DNA of 64,000 nucleotides from Codonopsis lanceolata. Lineage: Eukaryota; Streptophyta; Magnoliopsida; Asterales; Campanulaceae. Positions 10,524-22,559 of this stretch are shown here, one piece after another. A program made the position numbers and the translations under genes. Numbering within the stretch: position 1 is the first letter of the stretch; the number at the start of each line of letters is the position of its first letter. The notes beneath the pieces are model-generated. The model saw only the letters and a list, made by a program, of their open reading frames with translations, was not told the DNA's origin and searched no databases. The DNA lies in contig CM028381.1 of NCBI GenBank assembly GCA_013146195.2, forward strand, positions 52,762,099-52,826,098. The letters run 5' to 3'.

Positions 10524-11560
10524 GGAAAGTACACTTGACATTCCCGGGACACTGACTTGGCCGCCTATCTGTCCGCTAACGGCATCTCCCATCTCACCTC
10601 GCCACCCCACACTCCGAAACACAATGGGTTCTCGGAACGTCGCCATCGTAACATTGTTGAGATTGACCTCTCCCTTCTCTCTAAAGCATCTCTTCTGCTA
10701 CCCTTCTGGTCGTTTGCGTTTCAAACAGCAACCTACCTCATAAATAGGCTACCCACACCAAATCTGAAACATCTCTCACTCTAGAAACTGTTTGGCTTTT
10801 TACCCAACTACTCCAAACTTCGTGTCTTTGGTTGCCTTTGCTACCCTTGGCTGCGCCCATACTCCGACCATAGGCTCATTGCTCGTTCCACCCCGTGTGT
10901 CTTCGTTGGTTACTCGCTCACCCCTATGTCATGATTCGAACACCACTAAGTTGTTCATTTCCCGTCATGTACGGTTTGTCGAGTCGGAGTTTCCCATGTC
11001 CAACCTTGAGTTGCATCTTCATCGCCCTACTGATTTCAAACAAGCTACATTGTTACCCTCTCATAATATTATCCTAACTTCTTACACACCGTCTATTGCC
11101 CGCACCAGTGACTCCATGCCAGTTACTCCTCGCATGGATCAGACCTTGGTTGAACTCCGCTCTCCCATAGACCAGCATCACCCAGCCAGTGCCTTGCCCG
11201 CTCTCGGTACAATACCCGCTACCAGCTCAATGCCTACTACCCAACCCTCCCCGGCACCTAGCAACGTGCCCGAGCACAGTTCTATGCCCGCTACTAGCTC
11301 CTCTTCGGCACCGTGTCTCCTACTCGAGGATAGCACTATGTCTACTACTCCACCATCCTTGACACCCTGTAACCTGACCGAGGACATTCCAGTGCCCACT
11401 CCCCCAGTTCCTGTGCCTACTGCTACTGGTACCTCCGCCATTGTTACTCGCTCCAAGAATAATATTCACAAGCCACTCACCAATCTCAGTCTCTCGGTTC
11501 AACTAGCAGCGGATAGAGAACCAACATGTGTCACTCAGGTTCTTAAAGATGTACGGTAGC
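10524..11560 (+). pseudogene. pol: Copia 1 integrase C-terminal half and linker
   Basis: The piece around 10,557-10,784 contains AAYLSANGISHLTSPPHTP, HNGFSERRHRNIVE and TATYLINRLPTP, the end of a copia integrase core. From 10,792 the next region carries YSKLRVFGCLCYPW-like and ARSTPCVFVGYS-like signatures in shifting frames, followed by a Ser/Thr/Pro-rich linker (to about 11,460) ending in IVTRSKNNIHKP. The catalytic aspartates upstream are cut off by the Tat insertion. Confidence 0.82.
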
Positions 11561-12960
11561 GCCAGGCCATGTCTAAAAGAATTTGATGCTCTGGCTCGCA
11601 ATGGTACTTGGGATCTGGTTCTCTCAGCGGGGGCTCGCAATATTTTCGATTGTAAATGGATCTTCCGCATGAAACAACATTTTTCCAAAGGGTTTCACCA
11701 GCCACCAGGTGTCGACTATCATGCTTCAACCCCGTGGTTAAACCAACCATAGTGCGAGCTCTCTTCTTGGCCATCTGCTAAGGATGGGCTTTTCGACAGC
11801 TCGATGTGAACAATGCATTTTTCCAAGGTACTTTCTTCGATGAGGTATTCATGGCTCAACTTCTGGGTTTCATCGACAAGGACAACCCTCAACATGTATG
11901 TCGGGTTCATAAGGCTATCTATGGTCTCAAACAAGCTCCTCAGGCATGGTACAATGAGCTGCGCCAGTTTCTACTTACCTATGGGTTAACAAACTCTATG
12001 GCTGACACATCTCTGTTCATCCTTAATGAAGGGGCACCACCATTTATCTCCTTGTCTATGTGGATGACACCATCCACTGGGAACCAGCCCGCTGCCGTTC
12101 AGTCCTTCATCTCCCTGCTCGAATTGCTTCTCGCTTAAGAACCTTGGCGACCTTCACTATTTCCTTGGTACTGAAGTTGTTAAGCGACCAAATTATGTCA
12201 TGCTCTTTGAGCGCGGTTATATTGTAGATATCCTTGCCCACACGGGCATGACAGATTCCTGCCCAATTGCTACTCCTCTTGCCACCTCGCCAACTCTGAC
12301 ACTTTAGTCGGTCACTGCTCTCACTGACCCTACTGAGTTCCAGGCTGTGATCGGGAGCCTTCAGTATTTGTCTCTTACTATGTCGCCTATGTAGTCAAGA
12401 AACTCTCTCAGTTCATGCATAGGCCGACCATTGAGCACTGGAATGTGGCCAAACGTGTTTTACACTATCTATGTGAGTCTATTGATGATGGCATTCTTCT
12501 TCATCGCAAGTTTCCCCTTGCTCTTCATGAGTTCACCGATGCCGACTGGGCAAGAAATAAAGATGATTACACTTCCACTAGTTCCTACATTGTTTATCTT
12601 GGAAGCAACCTGGTCTCTTGGAGCTCCAAGAAACAATGCATTGTTGTTCATTCCTCAATTGAAGCTAAATACCGAGATGTGACCGCCAATGCTGCCGAGG
12701 TAGGCTGGTTAGTATCTCTCCTCGGCGATCTTGACATCGCCCCTTTCACTTATTGTGACAATGTGGGTGTCATTAGCCTGTGCTCCAACTCGGTCTTACA
12801 TACTCGCATGAAGCATGTGGCAACAGGTTCACGACGGGCTCATATGGGTTTCCCATGATCTCCTCGGCTGATCAGTTGACTGATGCCCTTACCAAGCTGC
12901 TTGCTCGCTAGCGCTTCCAACTATTACTTCACAAGATTGGTCTCTCCTCTCGGGCGTCCA
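11528..12960 (+). pseudogene. pol: Copia 1 reverse transcriptase and RNase H, broken
   Basis: RT motifs are WIFRMKQH (about 11,655), QLDVNNAFFQGTFF (about 11,800), HKAIYGLKQAPQAWYNELRQ (about 11,905-11,970) and the catalytic box VYVDD (about 12,054-12,068), after which the frame is lost. RNase H remnants run from 12,415 with EFTDADWARNKDDYTSTSSY, SSKKQCIVVHSSIEAKYR and TRMKHV. Relative to copia 2, a deletion and frame breaks lie near 11,690 and 12,070. The ADALTKPLA-like end appears as TDALTKLLA at about 12,880. Confidence 0.87.
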
Positions 12961-12974
12961 ACTTGCGGGGGGCA

Positions 12975-13187
12975 TATTAGAGAAAAATATTTGTAATTAT
13001 TATTTGTGGTAAATACTGTATATAGTTTCTTTCCTTATATAATTCTTTCCTTATTATAACTCCTTCATTGTATAGGTTTTTTGTACGATATTCCTTATGC
13101 AACTCTAATTGTAACTCTTCATATAAATAGGTAATTCAATCAATGGAATAGCTATGTCATTATTTATAATTATTAGGTGTTTGCACA
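12975..13187 (+). repeat. 3' LTR of copia 1
   Basis: It starts TATTAGAGAAAAATATTTG directly after the polypurine tract GCGGGGGGC (12,966-12,974 region) and ends in TTTGCACA. It contains CTTCATATAAATAGG (TATA-box-like). The start is TA rather than TG, as in the other two copia elements here. It is followed by TTTAG, as is the 3' LTR of copia 3. Confidence 0.88.
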
Positions 13188-13657
13188 TTTAGATTTTATC
13201 ATAAAATGTACATTTTTTAAAATACATAAAAATATCATAATGCACCCAAAAATATCTATCATAATATAGAAGTGCTAGGCTAGCACTCTTGGAGGAGTGT
13301 CGGCCAGCATAGCCCACACTATTGCTAGAGTTTTGGTGGGGTGACACTTATATTTCCACTTTTTTTGGTAAAATATAAGAAAACAACCAACAATTAAAAA
13401 TAAGACATTTTTAATAAATTAAAAATAAGACATTTTTAATAAATTAAAAATAAGAAATTTTAATAAATTAAATATTAGACATTTTTAATAAATTAAAAAT
13501 AAGTCATTTTTAATAAATTAAAAATAAGACATTTTTAATAAATTAAAAATAAGACATTCTTAATACTTTAAAAATAAGACATTCTTAATACTTTAAAATA
13601 AGACATTTTTAATACTTTTAAAAATAGAGTAAAATTTACAATAAAATAGTCAATTGC
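13188..13657. repeat. Flank A: duplicated non-coding segment with 25-bp minisatellite
   Basis: This segment matches 36,228-36,835. It holds a near-palindrome GTGCTAGGCTAGCAC (about 13,270) and, from about 13,394 to 13,618, about nine tandem copies of a 25-bp unit close to TAAAAATAAGACATTTTTAA plus AAAT. The matching array in flank B has about fourteen copies. No gene is visible. Confidence 0.85.
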
Positions 13658-13662
13658 TTAAC

Positions 13663-13882
13663 TATTAGAGAATAATATATATATTTATTATTCTTGTATA
13701 TTTGTAATTATTAGTTAGTAGTTATTACCTTGTATAGTTATTTCGTTATTATGTTTCCATCCTTGTATAAGTTTCTTATACCCTATTCCAAGTGTAACCC
13801 TAATTGTATTTCTTCATATAAATAGGTGATTCAATCAATGGAAAGGTTATACCGTTATTCCTAAACTTTATTAGTTTCTACA
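13663..13882 (+). repeat. 5' LTR of copia 2
   Basis: It starts TATTAGAGAATAATATATAT and ends TTAGTTTCTACA, so its ends are TA and CA, not TG and CA. A CATATAAATAGG TATA-like sequence lies near 13,817. Confidence 0.92.
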
Positions 13883-13894
13883 TGGTATCAAAGG
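13883..13894 (+). other. Primer binding site of copia 2
   Basis: TGGTATCAAAGG follows the LTR directly. It is a slightly mutated form of TGGTATCAGAGC, which pairs with the 3' end of initiator tRNA-Met and occurs unchanged in copia 3. Confidence 0.85.
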
Positions 13895-13959
13895 TTCGCT
13901 CCTAAAACCTCATTCCCTTTCCCTAGACGCCGCCCTAATCCTACTTCACCCTGGCTAAC

Positions 13960-14680
13960 GGAAATCACTCCTTCACCATTAAAAACCCTCTTGATCCCAT
14001 ACAAACCTATAACCTCATCAACATCTCTCAACACAACATCACCAAACTCACCTTCACAAACTACATAGCTTGGAAACTCCAAGTTGAGGCAACCCTTATT
14101 GGCTATGACCTCTACAAATTTGTAGACGGCTCACATCCATGTCCATCTCCATCCCCACTGTCCTCGCCAAGGATGCTCAAACCTCTAAGGACTTGATGAA
14201 CTCGCTGCTCTTGGTAAACCACTTGATCATGAGGATCTTATTGAGATCATCCTCCGGGGTTTGGACGATGATTACCGCCACATTTTTGTTGTGGTCGAAG
14301 GCCGAGACACACCTATCTCGTTCGATGGGATTCACGAAAAACTCATCAACCGCGAGTTGTTTCTCAAACAGGCACATGCCGTGTCCTTCTCGCACCCTGC
14401 TTCGGTCAATCCTGTTGCCCCGAGAACCAATAGCTCGTCTGCTCGACAATCTTCCTTGCAATATTGGCCGCTTCCACACTCCTCGGGATCTGCTCCTTGC
14501 CCACAGCGATCATATCTGGGCAAGTGTCAAGGCAACGACCAACAGAGCAACTCGGTTGCTCGTTGCCCTAACTTTTAACTGGTCGCCACTACTTCTCTGT
14601 CTGTTGCTCCCAACTCGGCAAGTGGCTCTAAATGGCAACCGCGGGCTCACCTCGCAACCACGGCCGACACAGGGACACCG
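13960..14680 (+). pseudogene. gag: Copia 2 gag, frameshifted
   Basis: Translated pieces read HNITKLTFTNYIAWKLQVEA (about 14,030-14,090), IGYDLYKFVDG, GLDDDYRHIFVVVEG (about 14,250-14,300) and DGIHEKLINRELFLKQ, the pattern of the copia-type gag domain. The pieces lie in different frames, with a deletion after about 14,130 compared with copia 3. The capsid protein can no longer be made in one piece. Confidence 0.78.
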
Positions 14681-16370
14681 AGCTCGTTGCTTGTCAGTGG
14701 TACTTTTCACCATGTCACTAGCGACCTTGGTAACATCTCGCTACACTCCACTTACACGGGCATGGACGGCATGGTCATTGGTGATGGTATTGGGTTAACT
14801 ATCTTCAAAACTGGTTTCTCCTCTCTTTATACACCCTCACACACTTTTTCCCTGCATAATGTACTCTTTGTTCCTGACATGAAAAAGAACATTATATCTA
14901 TATCTCAATTTTGCATCTCCAATAATACCTCCAATGAGTTCTTACCAACTTCTTTTCACGTGAAGGATCTGCTAACAGGGAGAATACTTCTGACCGGACA
15001 GTCTAAGGACGGTGTGTATAAATGGCCGACCACAGCTTCCCTTCCTCGCTCCTCTGCTTGTGTTAGCTCCAAAGTCTCTCAGCAGGACTGGCATCATCGA
15101 CTTGGTCATCCGTCTGGCCCCGTCCAACGTCAGATACTATTTAGCCTAGGTTTAGCTTTAGACACTACTCGCAATCATCTTCTTCATTGTAATGATTGTC
15201 TCTCTAATAAAAGTCATAAACTTCATTTTCATCAAAATACTATTGTGTCTACTCTACCTTTGTAAACTGTTTATACTAATGTGTTGAGCTCTCCCCTTCC
15301 TCCATTGATGGGTTCAAATATTATGTGATTTTTCTTGATCATTTTACTCATTACATCTGGCTTTACTCACTCAGAAGCAAGTCTGAGGTCGCCACCATCT
15401 TTCCCAAGTTTAAAGCCATGGTCGAAAACTACTTTAAAACAACCATTGTTAGTTTTTACTCGGACAATGGAGGTGAGTACATGGGGCTTGCCCGAGACTC
15501 TGGCTTGGCCGCCTACCTATCCGCCCATGGCATCTCTCACCTCACCTCATCCCCTCACACCCTGGAACACAATGGGTTCTCCGAGCGTCGCCGTCGTCAT
15601 ATTGTTGAAACTGGTCTCTCTCTCCTCTCTCGTGCATCTTTTCTGCTGGCCTTCAGGTCGTTTGCCTTCCAAACTACAGCCTACCTCATTAATCGACTAC
15701 CAACACCCACTATTACTCACCAGTCTCCCTACCATAAACTCTTTGGCTCTCCGCCAAACTACTCCAAACTTCGTGCCTTTGGCTGCCTTTGCTACCCCTG
15801 GCTCTGCCTTTATTCCACTCATAAACTTGTTGCTCGCTCCACCCCCTGTGTCTTCCTCGGTTACTCGCCCAGTCAGAGTGCCTATCTCTGTTATGATCTG
15901 AGCACCACAAGGTTGTTTATTTCTCATCATGTTCCCTTTGTCGAGTCCACCTTTCCCATGTCCACCCCGACTACTAGTACTGCTCGCGCAGACACCTATA
16001 CTAGTGGCTCTTGGCTTCCTCCTCATGAACTGCTCCCAGATTCATACAAATCATTGGCTGCTCATTCTAGTGCCTCCCCGCCAATGTCTCCTATCCTTAA
16101 TCAGATTGTGGTTGATCTCAGCTTGCATATACACCAGCCTCAAACACCTACTCCATTGCTCACTACCAGTCATGTGCCCGCTGCTCAACCCTCCTCGACA
16201 ACCAGCCCCTTGCCCGAGGACAACACTGTACCTGCTGCTCAGCCCTCCTTGGACACTGATACCATCATCGAGGATAACACTGTACCACTAGGACCTGAGC
16301 CCGCTGCATATGTTCTTGTGCTCGCTAAACCTGTTTCTATGCCCGCTGGCTCCTCCATGATCACTTGATC
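14681..16370 (+). pseudogene. pol: Copia 2 protease remnant, GAG-pre-integrase and integrase
   Basis: At about 14,685-14,720 the protease active site appears as LLVSGTFHHVTSDL; the expected catalytic aspartate codon (GAC) reads GTC (valine). The pre-integrase domain has DWHHRLGHPSG (about 15,090) and HCNDCLSNKSHK. The integrase core continues at 15,325 with DHFTHYIWLYSLRSKSEV, FYSDNGGEYMG and HNGFSERRRRHIVE, then YSKLRAFGCLCYPW and ARSTPCVFLGYS. A stop at about 15,263 and another at about 16,366 break the frame. The integrase section of 347 codons is otherwise open. Confidence 0.88.
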
Positions 16371-16379
16371 CAAGAACAA

Positions 16380-17940
16380 TATCTTCAAACCGAAGACCAA
16401 ATTGAGTCTCTCGGATCAACTAGCAGCAGACAGTGAACCAACATGTGTCACTCAGGCTCTAAAAGATGTCAGTGGTTCCAGGCCATGTCCGAAGAGTAAT
16501 GTCTTAGCTCGCAATGATACTTGAGTTATGGTTCCTGTGGTAGATGCTTGCAATATAAATGGTTGTAAATGGATCTTTCGCATCAAACGACACACTGAGG
16601 GCACCGTTCATCGCTACAAAGCTTTCCTAGTAGCCAAGGGGATTCACTAGTGACCAGGAGTTAATTATCATGAGACTTTCAGCCTGGTGGTCAAACCAAC
16701 CACAGTTCGTCTTGTTCTCTCCCTAGTCGTATGTCGAGGGAGGGATCTTCGACAACTGGATGTTAACAATGCATTTCTTCAAGGCAATCTGTCTGAGGAG
16801 GTATTTATGGCTCAGCCGCTTGGCTTCATTGACAGAGACAACCCTCAGCATGTATGTTGGCTTCACAAGGCAATCTATGGTCTCAAACAAGCTCCCCGAG
16901 CATGGTATAATGAACTACGGCAGTTTCTCCTCGCCTCCGGCTTCAGAAATTCTGTGGCAGATACTTCGTTGTTCATATTTCATACAGGGGAAACCACCAT
17001 CTATATACTTGTTTATGTGGATGACATCTTCATCACTGGGAACCAGCCCGCTTCAGACTTTCATCGACTTGCTCGCTGCTCGCTTCTCTCTCAAAAACCT
17101 CGGTGACCATCACTATTTTCTTGGTGTTGAAGTTATCAAGCGACGAAATGGTCTCCTGCTCTCACAATGTGGGTATATAGCTGATCTCCTTACTCGCACG
17201 GGCATGACAGATGCCTGCCCTAATGCTACTCTGCTCCCTACCATGCCTACATTGACACTTCAGTCGGGCACTACTCTCACTGATCCCACCGAGTTTCGTG
17301 CAATGGTCAGGGAGTCTTCAATATCTATCCCTAACTCGCCCCGATGTCACCTTTGTTGTCAACAAACTCTCTCGGTTCATGTATAGGACGACTACCAAGC
17401 ACTGGAATGCAGTCAAGCGGGTTCATCGGTATCTCTTTCGCTCTATTAATGCTGGTATTCTCCTTCATCGTCAGTCTCCTCCGGCTCTCCATGCATTCAC
17501 TGATGCTGACTGGGTGGGCAATAAAGATGACTACACATCCACCAGTGGTTATATTGTCTATCTTGGACACAACCTGGTCCCTTAGGGCTCAAAGAAACAA
17601 CGCACTGTTACTCGCTTCTCGACTGAAGCCGAATACCAAGCAGTGGCTTCCACTGCTGCTGAAGTTTGATGGATTGTGTCTCTCCTCGGGAAGATTGACA
17701 TCACCTCCTCGGCCCAACTAGTTATTTATTGTGACAACGTGGGTGCCACGAGTCTCTGCTCGAACCCACTCTTCCATACTCGCATGAAGCATGTGGCTCT
17801 GGACTTTCACTTCATCCGGCAACAAGTTTAGGATGGGCTTATGCGAGTGTGCCATGTTTCCTCGGCTAATCAGTTGGCCGATGCCCTGACCAAGCCGCTT
17901 GCTCGCCAACAGTTTCATCACTTGTTTCACAAGATTGGTC
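16380..17940 (+). pseudogene. pol: Copia 2 reverse transcriptase and RNase H
   Basis: RT motifs: CKWIFRIKRHTEG (about 16,565), QLDVNNAFLQGNLSEEVFM (about 16,755), HKAIYGLKQAPRAWYNELRQ (about 16,865), and an intact ILVYVDDIFITGNQP box (about 17,005-17,050). A frameshift follows at about 17,100. RNase H carries AFTDADWVGNKDDYTSTSGY (about 17,495) and a C-terminal ADALTKPLA (about 17,880). Stops at about 16,520, 16,650 and 17,583 add to the damage. RT wording fits the Ale/Retrofit group. Confidence 0.9.
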
Positions 17941-17971
17941 TCTCCTCTCAGCCGCCCATCTTACGGGGGAA

Positions 17972-18191
17972 TATTATAGAATAATATATTTATTTATTAT
18001 TCTTGTTTCTTTATAATTATTAGTTACTAGTTATTACCTTGTATAGTTCTTTCCTTATTATGTTTCCTTCCTTGTATATGTTTCTTGTACCCTACTCCAA
18101 GTGTAACCTTAATTGTACTTCTCTCTATAAATAGGTGATTCAATAAATGAAAAAGATATGTCGTTATTCCTAAACTTTATTAGTTTCTACA
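17972..18191 (+). repeat. 3' LTR of copia 2
   Basis: It starts TATTATAGAATAATATATTT after the purine tract ACGGGGGAA and ends TTAGTTTCTACA, then TTAAC. Same length and same TA/CA ends as the 5' LTR. Confidence 0.92.
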
Positions 18192-18261
18192 TTAACCCTA
18201 TCATCGTGAAACGGGTAGTTATCATCCATGGTCGCAATACAGAGATAAAGATCTGCATATC

Positions 18262-18305
18262 GAGAGAGAGAGAGAGAGAGAGCGAGTAAAATAGGGGGGG
18301 GGCGA
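18262..18305 (+). repeat. (GA)n microsatellite and poly-G run
   Basis: About ten GA units followed by AGCGAGTAAAATA and a run of G. The matching site in copy B (about 36,894-36,942) has a longer GA run, so this is a variable site shared by the two duplicated segments. Confidence 0.85.
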
Positions 18306-21155
18306 GAAGATGGTTGTAAATAACTACATATTTAGAAGTGAAGGGGGTGTTTTATTAACCATGAAGTTTAGTAATAAACTCTTCGAAAAAAAATAACCGC
18401 TAAACTACCCTCTCTTTTTTTAATCGGAAAAAGTCATTTTTGGGTGCAAAAAGACTACGTTACTCTTAATGAGCATGAGACGCGTGTAACATATGACTAG
18501 CCTCGATTCATGGTGCATTTAGTTCATATATCGCAGTACAAAATCTATTCTTCAAATTTAATTTGTACAGCTATATATAATATATAATGGTGCACCGTGA
18601 TATATAAATATATGTACCGCGATACAAAATATATTTTTACTTCAATTTCTATATTTAAACTTAAATAATATAAAAACTAATGAATGTTAATTGATATGAA
18701 GTCATTTTTCTTATAACACTGGTTAACAATGTATAACTTAAGCATATTTATAGTTAATAGTGCAAATACTGAGTAGATTACTATTAAGCATTCATTTTTG
18801 TATCGCGATGCAAAACCTATTCTTCAAATTCATTTGCACCACGATATAAAAATATGTGAATCACGATATATAAATATGTGAACCGCGATACAAAGTACGT
18901 GTTTACTTCAAATTTTGTATTTGAACTTAAATAATGTAAAAACTAATGAATTTTAACATTATATATCGAAATACATGGTTCATGGTACACAATATTCTCC
19001 CGACAATGTGCAATAGCCCAATTTGGAAATGGAAGATTGACCAAAAATTCACTAGCAATTTGTACACCTTCTTTTTTTTAAATATTTCAAGCTTCTCCTC
19101 GAAAAGTCTAATATTTGAAGCATACACACATTCCTTTAATCTTTTTCACAAATTAGATCGAAATCCTTTTGAATACGGTCTACCACGAAAAATGTCTTTC
19201 AAATTACGATAAAATCCACCAAGCAAAAGAAATGTTTGGAACTCTGAAAAATTTCAGGTATGACTTCCATTAAACCAACATTTATATCAGAAATAGACAA
19301 CACATCCCTATCAATTAATTCTTTTACTTTTGAAAGAAACCAACACCAATTATCTCGATTTTCAGCACTTACAACTACAAAAGTAAAGGGAAAGAGACCC
19401 GCAAAGAAAAAAAATGATGGTTAAATAATGTTCACAAAAAAAAAATTAAAACATAAAAGAGTTTCCTTAAATAATTAAATACCTTGATTTCCATCCTTGG
19501 CCATTGCAGACAAAAGAGTTCTCTTAAATCGAGATTTCATAAAAGTTCCATCTATGAACAATATTGGACGTACGACAATACTTAAAACCATCTATGCATG
19601 CGCGAAACGAAATAAACAAATGATTGAAACGATTTGTAATAGGGTCCGATTCAACAAATGCACAGCTACTAGGATTACTATTATGGAAAGCTTTCACATA
19701 CCATTGTAGTTCTTGAAAAAGAATCTTCGTAACCACCAAAAATCTTACCCCGGGCCTTGTCAACGCTCCTCCATGCCTTACTGTATGATACCAAAATTTC
19801 ATACTGGATCCTCATCTGATCAACTACATCTTTTGGAGAATACAATGGTCGACTACGAACATTTTCAAGAATCAAGTCTGAAATTATACCACAACCCATC
19901 ATTTTTGCATAATCCATTGGATCAATCGTATTGACATAACAATTGTGTTCAAGGTTACACTTGTATACTCTTACTGACTTGTCAACGGCTGAAACAGCTC
20001 CCTTCGTAAACCAACTGCAACCATCATTAAAATTTTTGCAAACGACACTAATCCTCTCATTATTGTTCTTCAAAAAAATGTATTCAAAACCAATCTTGAA
20101 ATAATACTTTATAAGTTCACAACGAAATTCATACACCCCCCTTTTGAAATTTTTCCCAACACCAATAATAAGTGATACCCAACCAACAGTTAAAAGGTCC
20201 TTTTCAGATTGATTAGGACATATATCATAACATGAGACATTATCATCATCACTGTCCACATATGAAGAATTAATATTGCAATGATAAGATGCAGATAAAT
20301 CACGATTCAAATAAGTTGAACTGCTATCACATACTGAAGCATCCATATTTGCAGTAGATGCACTGCGATTATAATTCATTGAATCGGCTAGTAAACCTAC
20401 ATCCCTAACATTACAAGAAACATAATCCCCAAGTAAACCTAATCTGTTCAATCCAAAACTAAAATAATTTTTATTTTCAACATCTATGGATATAATATTA
20501 CTTGACAAAACTCTCGCCAATAGCAACATGTTAATTTACGCAATCCTCGTCATTTGTCAAACAACAATTCATGTGAGATCCAACAGAATACTTCATAATT
20601 AAATTTGAAAATTCAACATTTGAATATTTGCCTTTTATCAATTGAATAACATCACGAATGACAAAATTTTCAATAAGTTTAGAAACAATTGTATCTCGTC
20701 GAAATTTAACCAATAACATAATGGACTTTTCCATTGAAAAGGGGAGTGAATAGGAATAGGAAAGAAACATATATTTACAGAACATATATAAAATGTTTTA
20801 AGTGATAAATAAGATTTTGATCCACGGTATATAACACTATGCACCGTGATTCACACAGCTAGACATCCCTTAAACGTTAATTAAGGGTAACATAGTCATT
20901 TCGTTCCCAAAAGTGACTTTTGAACCGTGGCTCATTCCCTTAAGCGTTCATTAAGGGTAACATAGTCAATTCGATAACAAAATTCACCTTTGAACCGCGG
21001 TTCACGTGATTAGTCATGCCTTAAGTGTTCATTAAGGGTAATGTAGTCATTTTTGGGCAAAAAGTGACTATTTCCGGTTGAAAATAAAAAAAAAGGGGAA
21101 CTGAGCGATTAAATAAATGAGAAAAGGGACCGGCCCGCATTTTTTTCTAAAAAAT
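18285..21155 (-). mobile_element. MuDR-type DNA transposon A with decayed transposase
   Basis: A minus-strand MuDR-like transposase remnant lies between long, diverged inverted repeats. The left arm (about 18,395-18,490: TTTAATCGGAAAAAGTCATT, AAAGACTACGTTACTC, AATGAGCATGAG) matches, inverted, the right arm (about 20,990-21,110: AATGACTACATTACCC and CAACCGGAAATAGTCACTTT on the minus strand). Further inside both arms are repeated ACCGCGGTTCA-like and ATTAAGGGTAACATAGTCA-like units. Outer ends are approximate and I could not find a clear 9-bp target duplication. A shorter relative is at about 36,920-40,730. Confidence 0.7.
18930..20785 (-). pseudogene. MuDR/Mutator-like transposase, broken
   Basis: Mutator transposases cut and paste their element. 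On the minus strand the N-terminal part (20,785-20,531, then 20,529-19,681) carries the MuDR N-terminal pattern: VGKNFKRGVYEFRCELIKYY, RISVVCKNFNDGCSWF and VYKCNLEHNCYVNT. It is followed by RPLYSPKDVVDQMRIQYEIL and AWRSVDKARGKIFGG. The catalytic MULE domain starts in another frame with QWYVKAFHNSNPSSCAFVE and RACIDGFKYCRTSNIVH (19,720-19,550), then SAENRDNWCWFLSKVKELI (about 19,375) and a helical tail NIRLFEEKLEIFKK (about 19,110). Stops at 20,530, about 19,700 and about 19,205 show it is dead. Confidence 0.85.
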
Positions 21156-22002
21156 AATCCACTCCAATAATCACCCTCTATAATCCTCTAAAAACCTCAA
21201 ATCTCTTTCTTCACAACTAACAAATTAGTTACCACCATATTTTTCATATTTTTTATTTATATTTTTCCAACACAATCGGAATGAAATATTTATATTTTAT
21301 ATTATATATTCTATGAAAAAATATTTTATTTTTTAATTATTTCGATTACTTTCATCTTCAAATATACGTCATTTTAAGGGTCAATTTATGTTTATAATAC
21401 ATTATTATTATTATTTAATCCTCTCATATATTACGAACACAAGACAAATGATTTCATTTGGTTGAAAAGAATTCACAATTAATACACAAGTTTCATATAA
21501 ACAAATATGCATCTTTTAGTTTGATCAATAGATCAAGTTTACGATAATAATATGATACAATAATAATGTAAAAAAATAATATATGTATATCAGTAGCTTG
21601 CAACGGTAGAAAAATTAAGAAAACAAAGGTATTATAATTAAAAAAAAAACCACACATTATACCAATATTTATAATACTGATAATTATTTTTTGTTAAACG
21701 GTGTGCCGGATCAAAGAAGACGATTATTTGAAAACTGAGGGACTATATGTTTTAATAATTTTTAAAATTACTTTTATCTCAAAATAAATATCAATCTAAA
21801 GAGAAATTTATATATAAATATATTTAAAGTTGGTGAGAAAGTTTGAGGGTGTGACACCTCACATCATTTTGTTAAAGTTGCATTCTCAAGCTTCCTAAGA
21901 AATGAGTTTTTTTTTTTTTAAATTCAACCTTAAATGATTTTTTTGTCATCATCTAATAACTATACTTAATTACAATAGCTATAACATGGGGTATTAACCT
22001 CA
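21156..22002. other. AT-rich spacer
   Basis: No gene, RNA or clear repeat was recognised. The sequence is very AT rich with scattered short poly-A and poly-T runs. Confidence 0.5.
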
Positions 22003-22559
22003 TCTATATAAAACTCATAATTCTTCCTATAAGACTCCTACTATTACCAATTGTAGAAGTGTTTTAGCTATTGACTCAAAAACTCAAAAAATTTCATATA
22101 TATTGTGTGTTTAAGTTGACAAAAATCATACATTTCTCAACATCGTCCCTTCCATGTCTTGCCCCCGACCTTTATTTTTCATTCTCACATGTGGTAACTT
22201 CATCATCCCTTTTACTTCTTTTTCATTCATCAAATGGAGAGAGATTTAAAACTAGATCGCAAAAGATCACTGATGGTTGAGGGCATCCATTGAATTCGAC
22301 AGATTGAAACATTAAACTAAATATATTGAAGTGAATTTCTTTTAAGTCAACACCTCCAGTATCTTATGTTGGGACCTCATTAGAGATTAATATTTCATAC
22401 TTTTAAAAGTTTATTAAGTTATTATCATGATACACAAAAGTAATAGTGATATGGTAAGACCCCTATTAAGTTATTTGTGTGATAAATTTTGATTTTGGTT
22501 TTGATGTATAGTTATTACAAAATTGTTTAATTTTTGTTTCGATTTCAACTTTTTGGATA

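Larger units (their letters stand above)
10524..13187 (+). mobile_element. Copia element 1 (Ale/Retrofit-like), 5' part missing because of Tat insertion
   Basis: The sequence starts inside integrase exactly where the Tat LTR ends, then runs through the integrase C-terminal region, RT, RNase H, a polypurine tract and the 3' LTR (12,975-13,187). It closely matches copia 3 (30,814-36,227) in gene order, wording and 3' flank. The short LTR of about 213 bp and the RT wording point to the Ale/Retrofit group of Ty1/copia elements. Several frameshifts and stops make it inactive. Confidence 0.9.
13663..18191 (+). mobile_element. Copia element 2, full length, inactive
   Basis: Both LTRs are present (13,663-13,882 and 17,972-18,191, each about 220 bp) and are flanked by the 5-bp target duplication TTAAC (13,658-13,662 and 18,192-18,196). 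The order gag, protease, integrase, RT, RNase H is that of Ty1/copia. The related flank B reads GCTTAACCACATCACCG at about 36,825-36,840 without an insert, which is the empty site. The LTRs differ at roughly two dozen positions by eye, so the insertion is not recent. Confidence 0.95.

Noticed and set aside
10792..11559. A 255-codon open frame as a new gene
   Set aside because: It is the Ser/Thr/Pro-rich integrase-RT linker of copia 1; the same stretch exists in copia 2 and 3.
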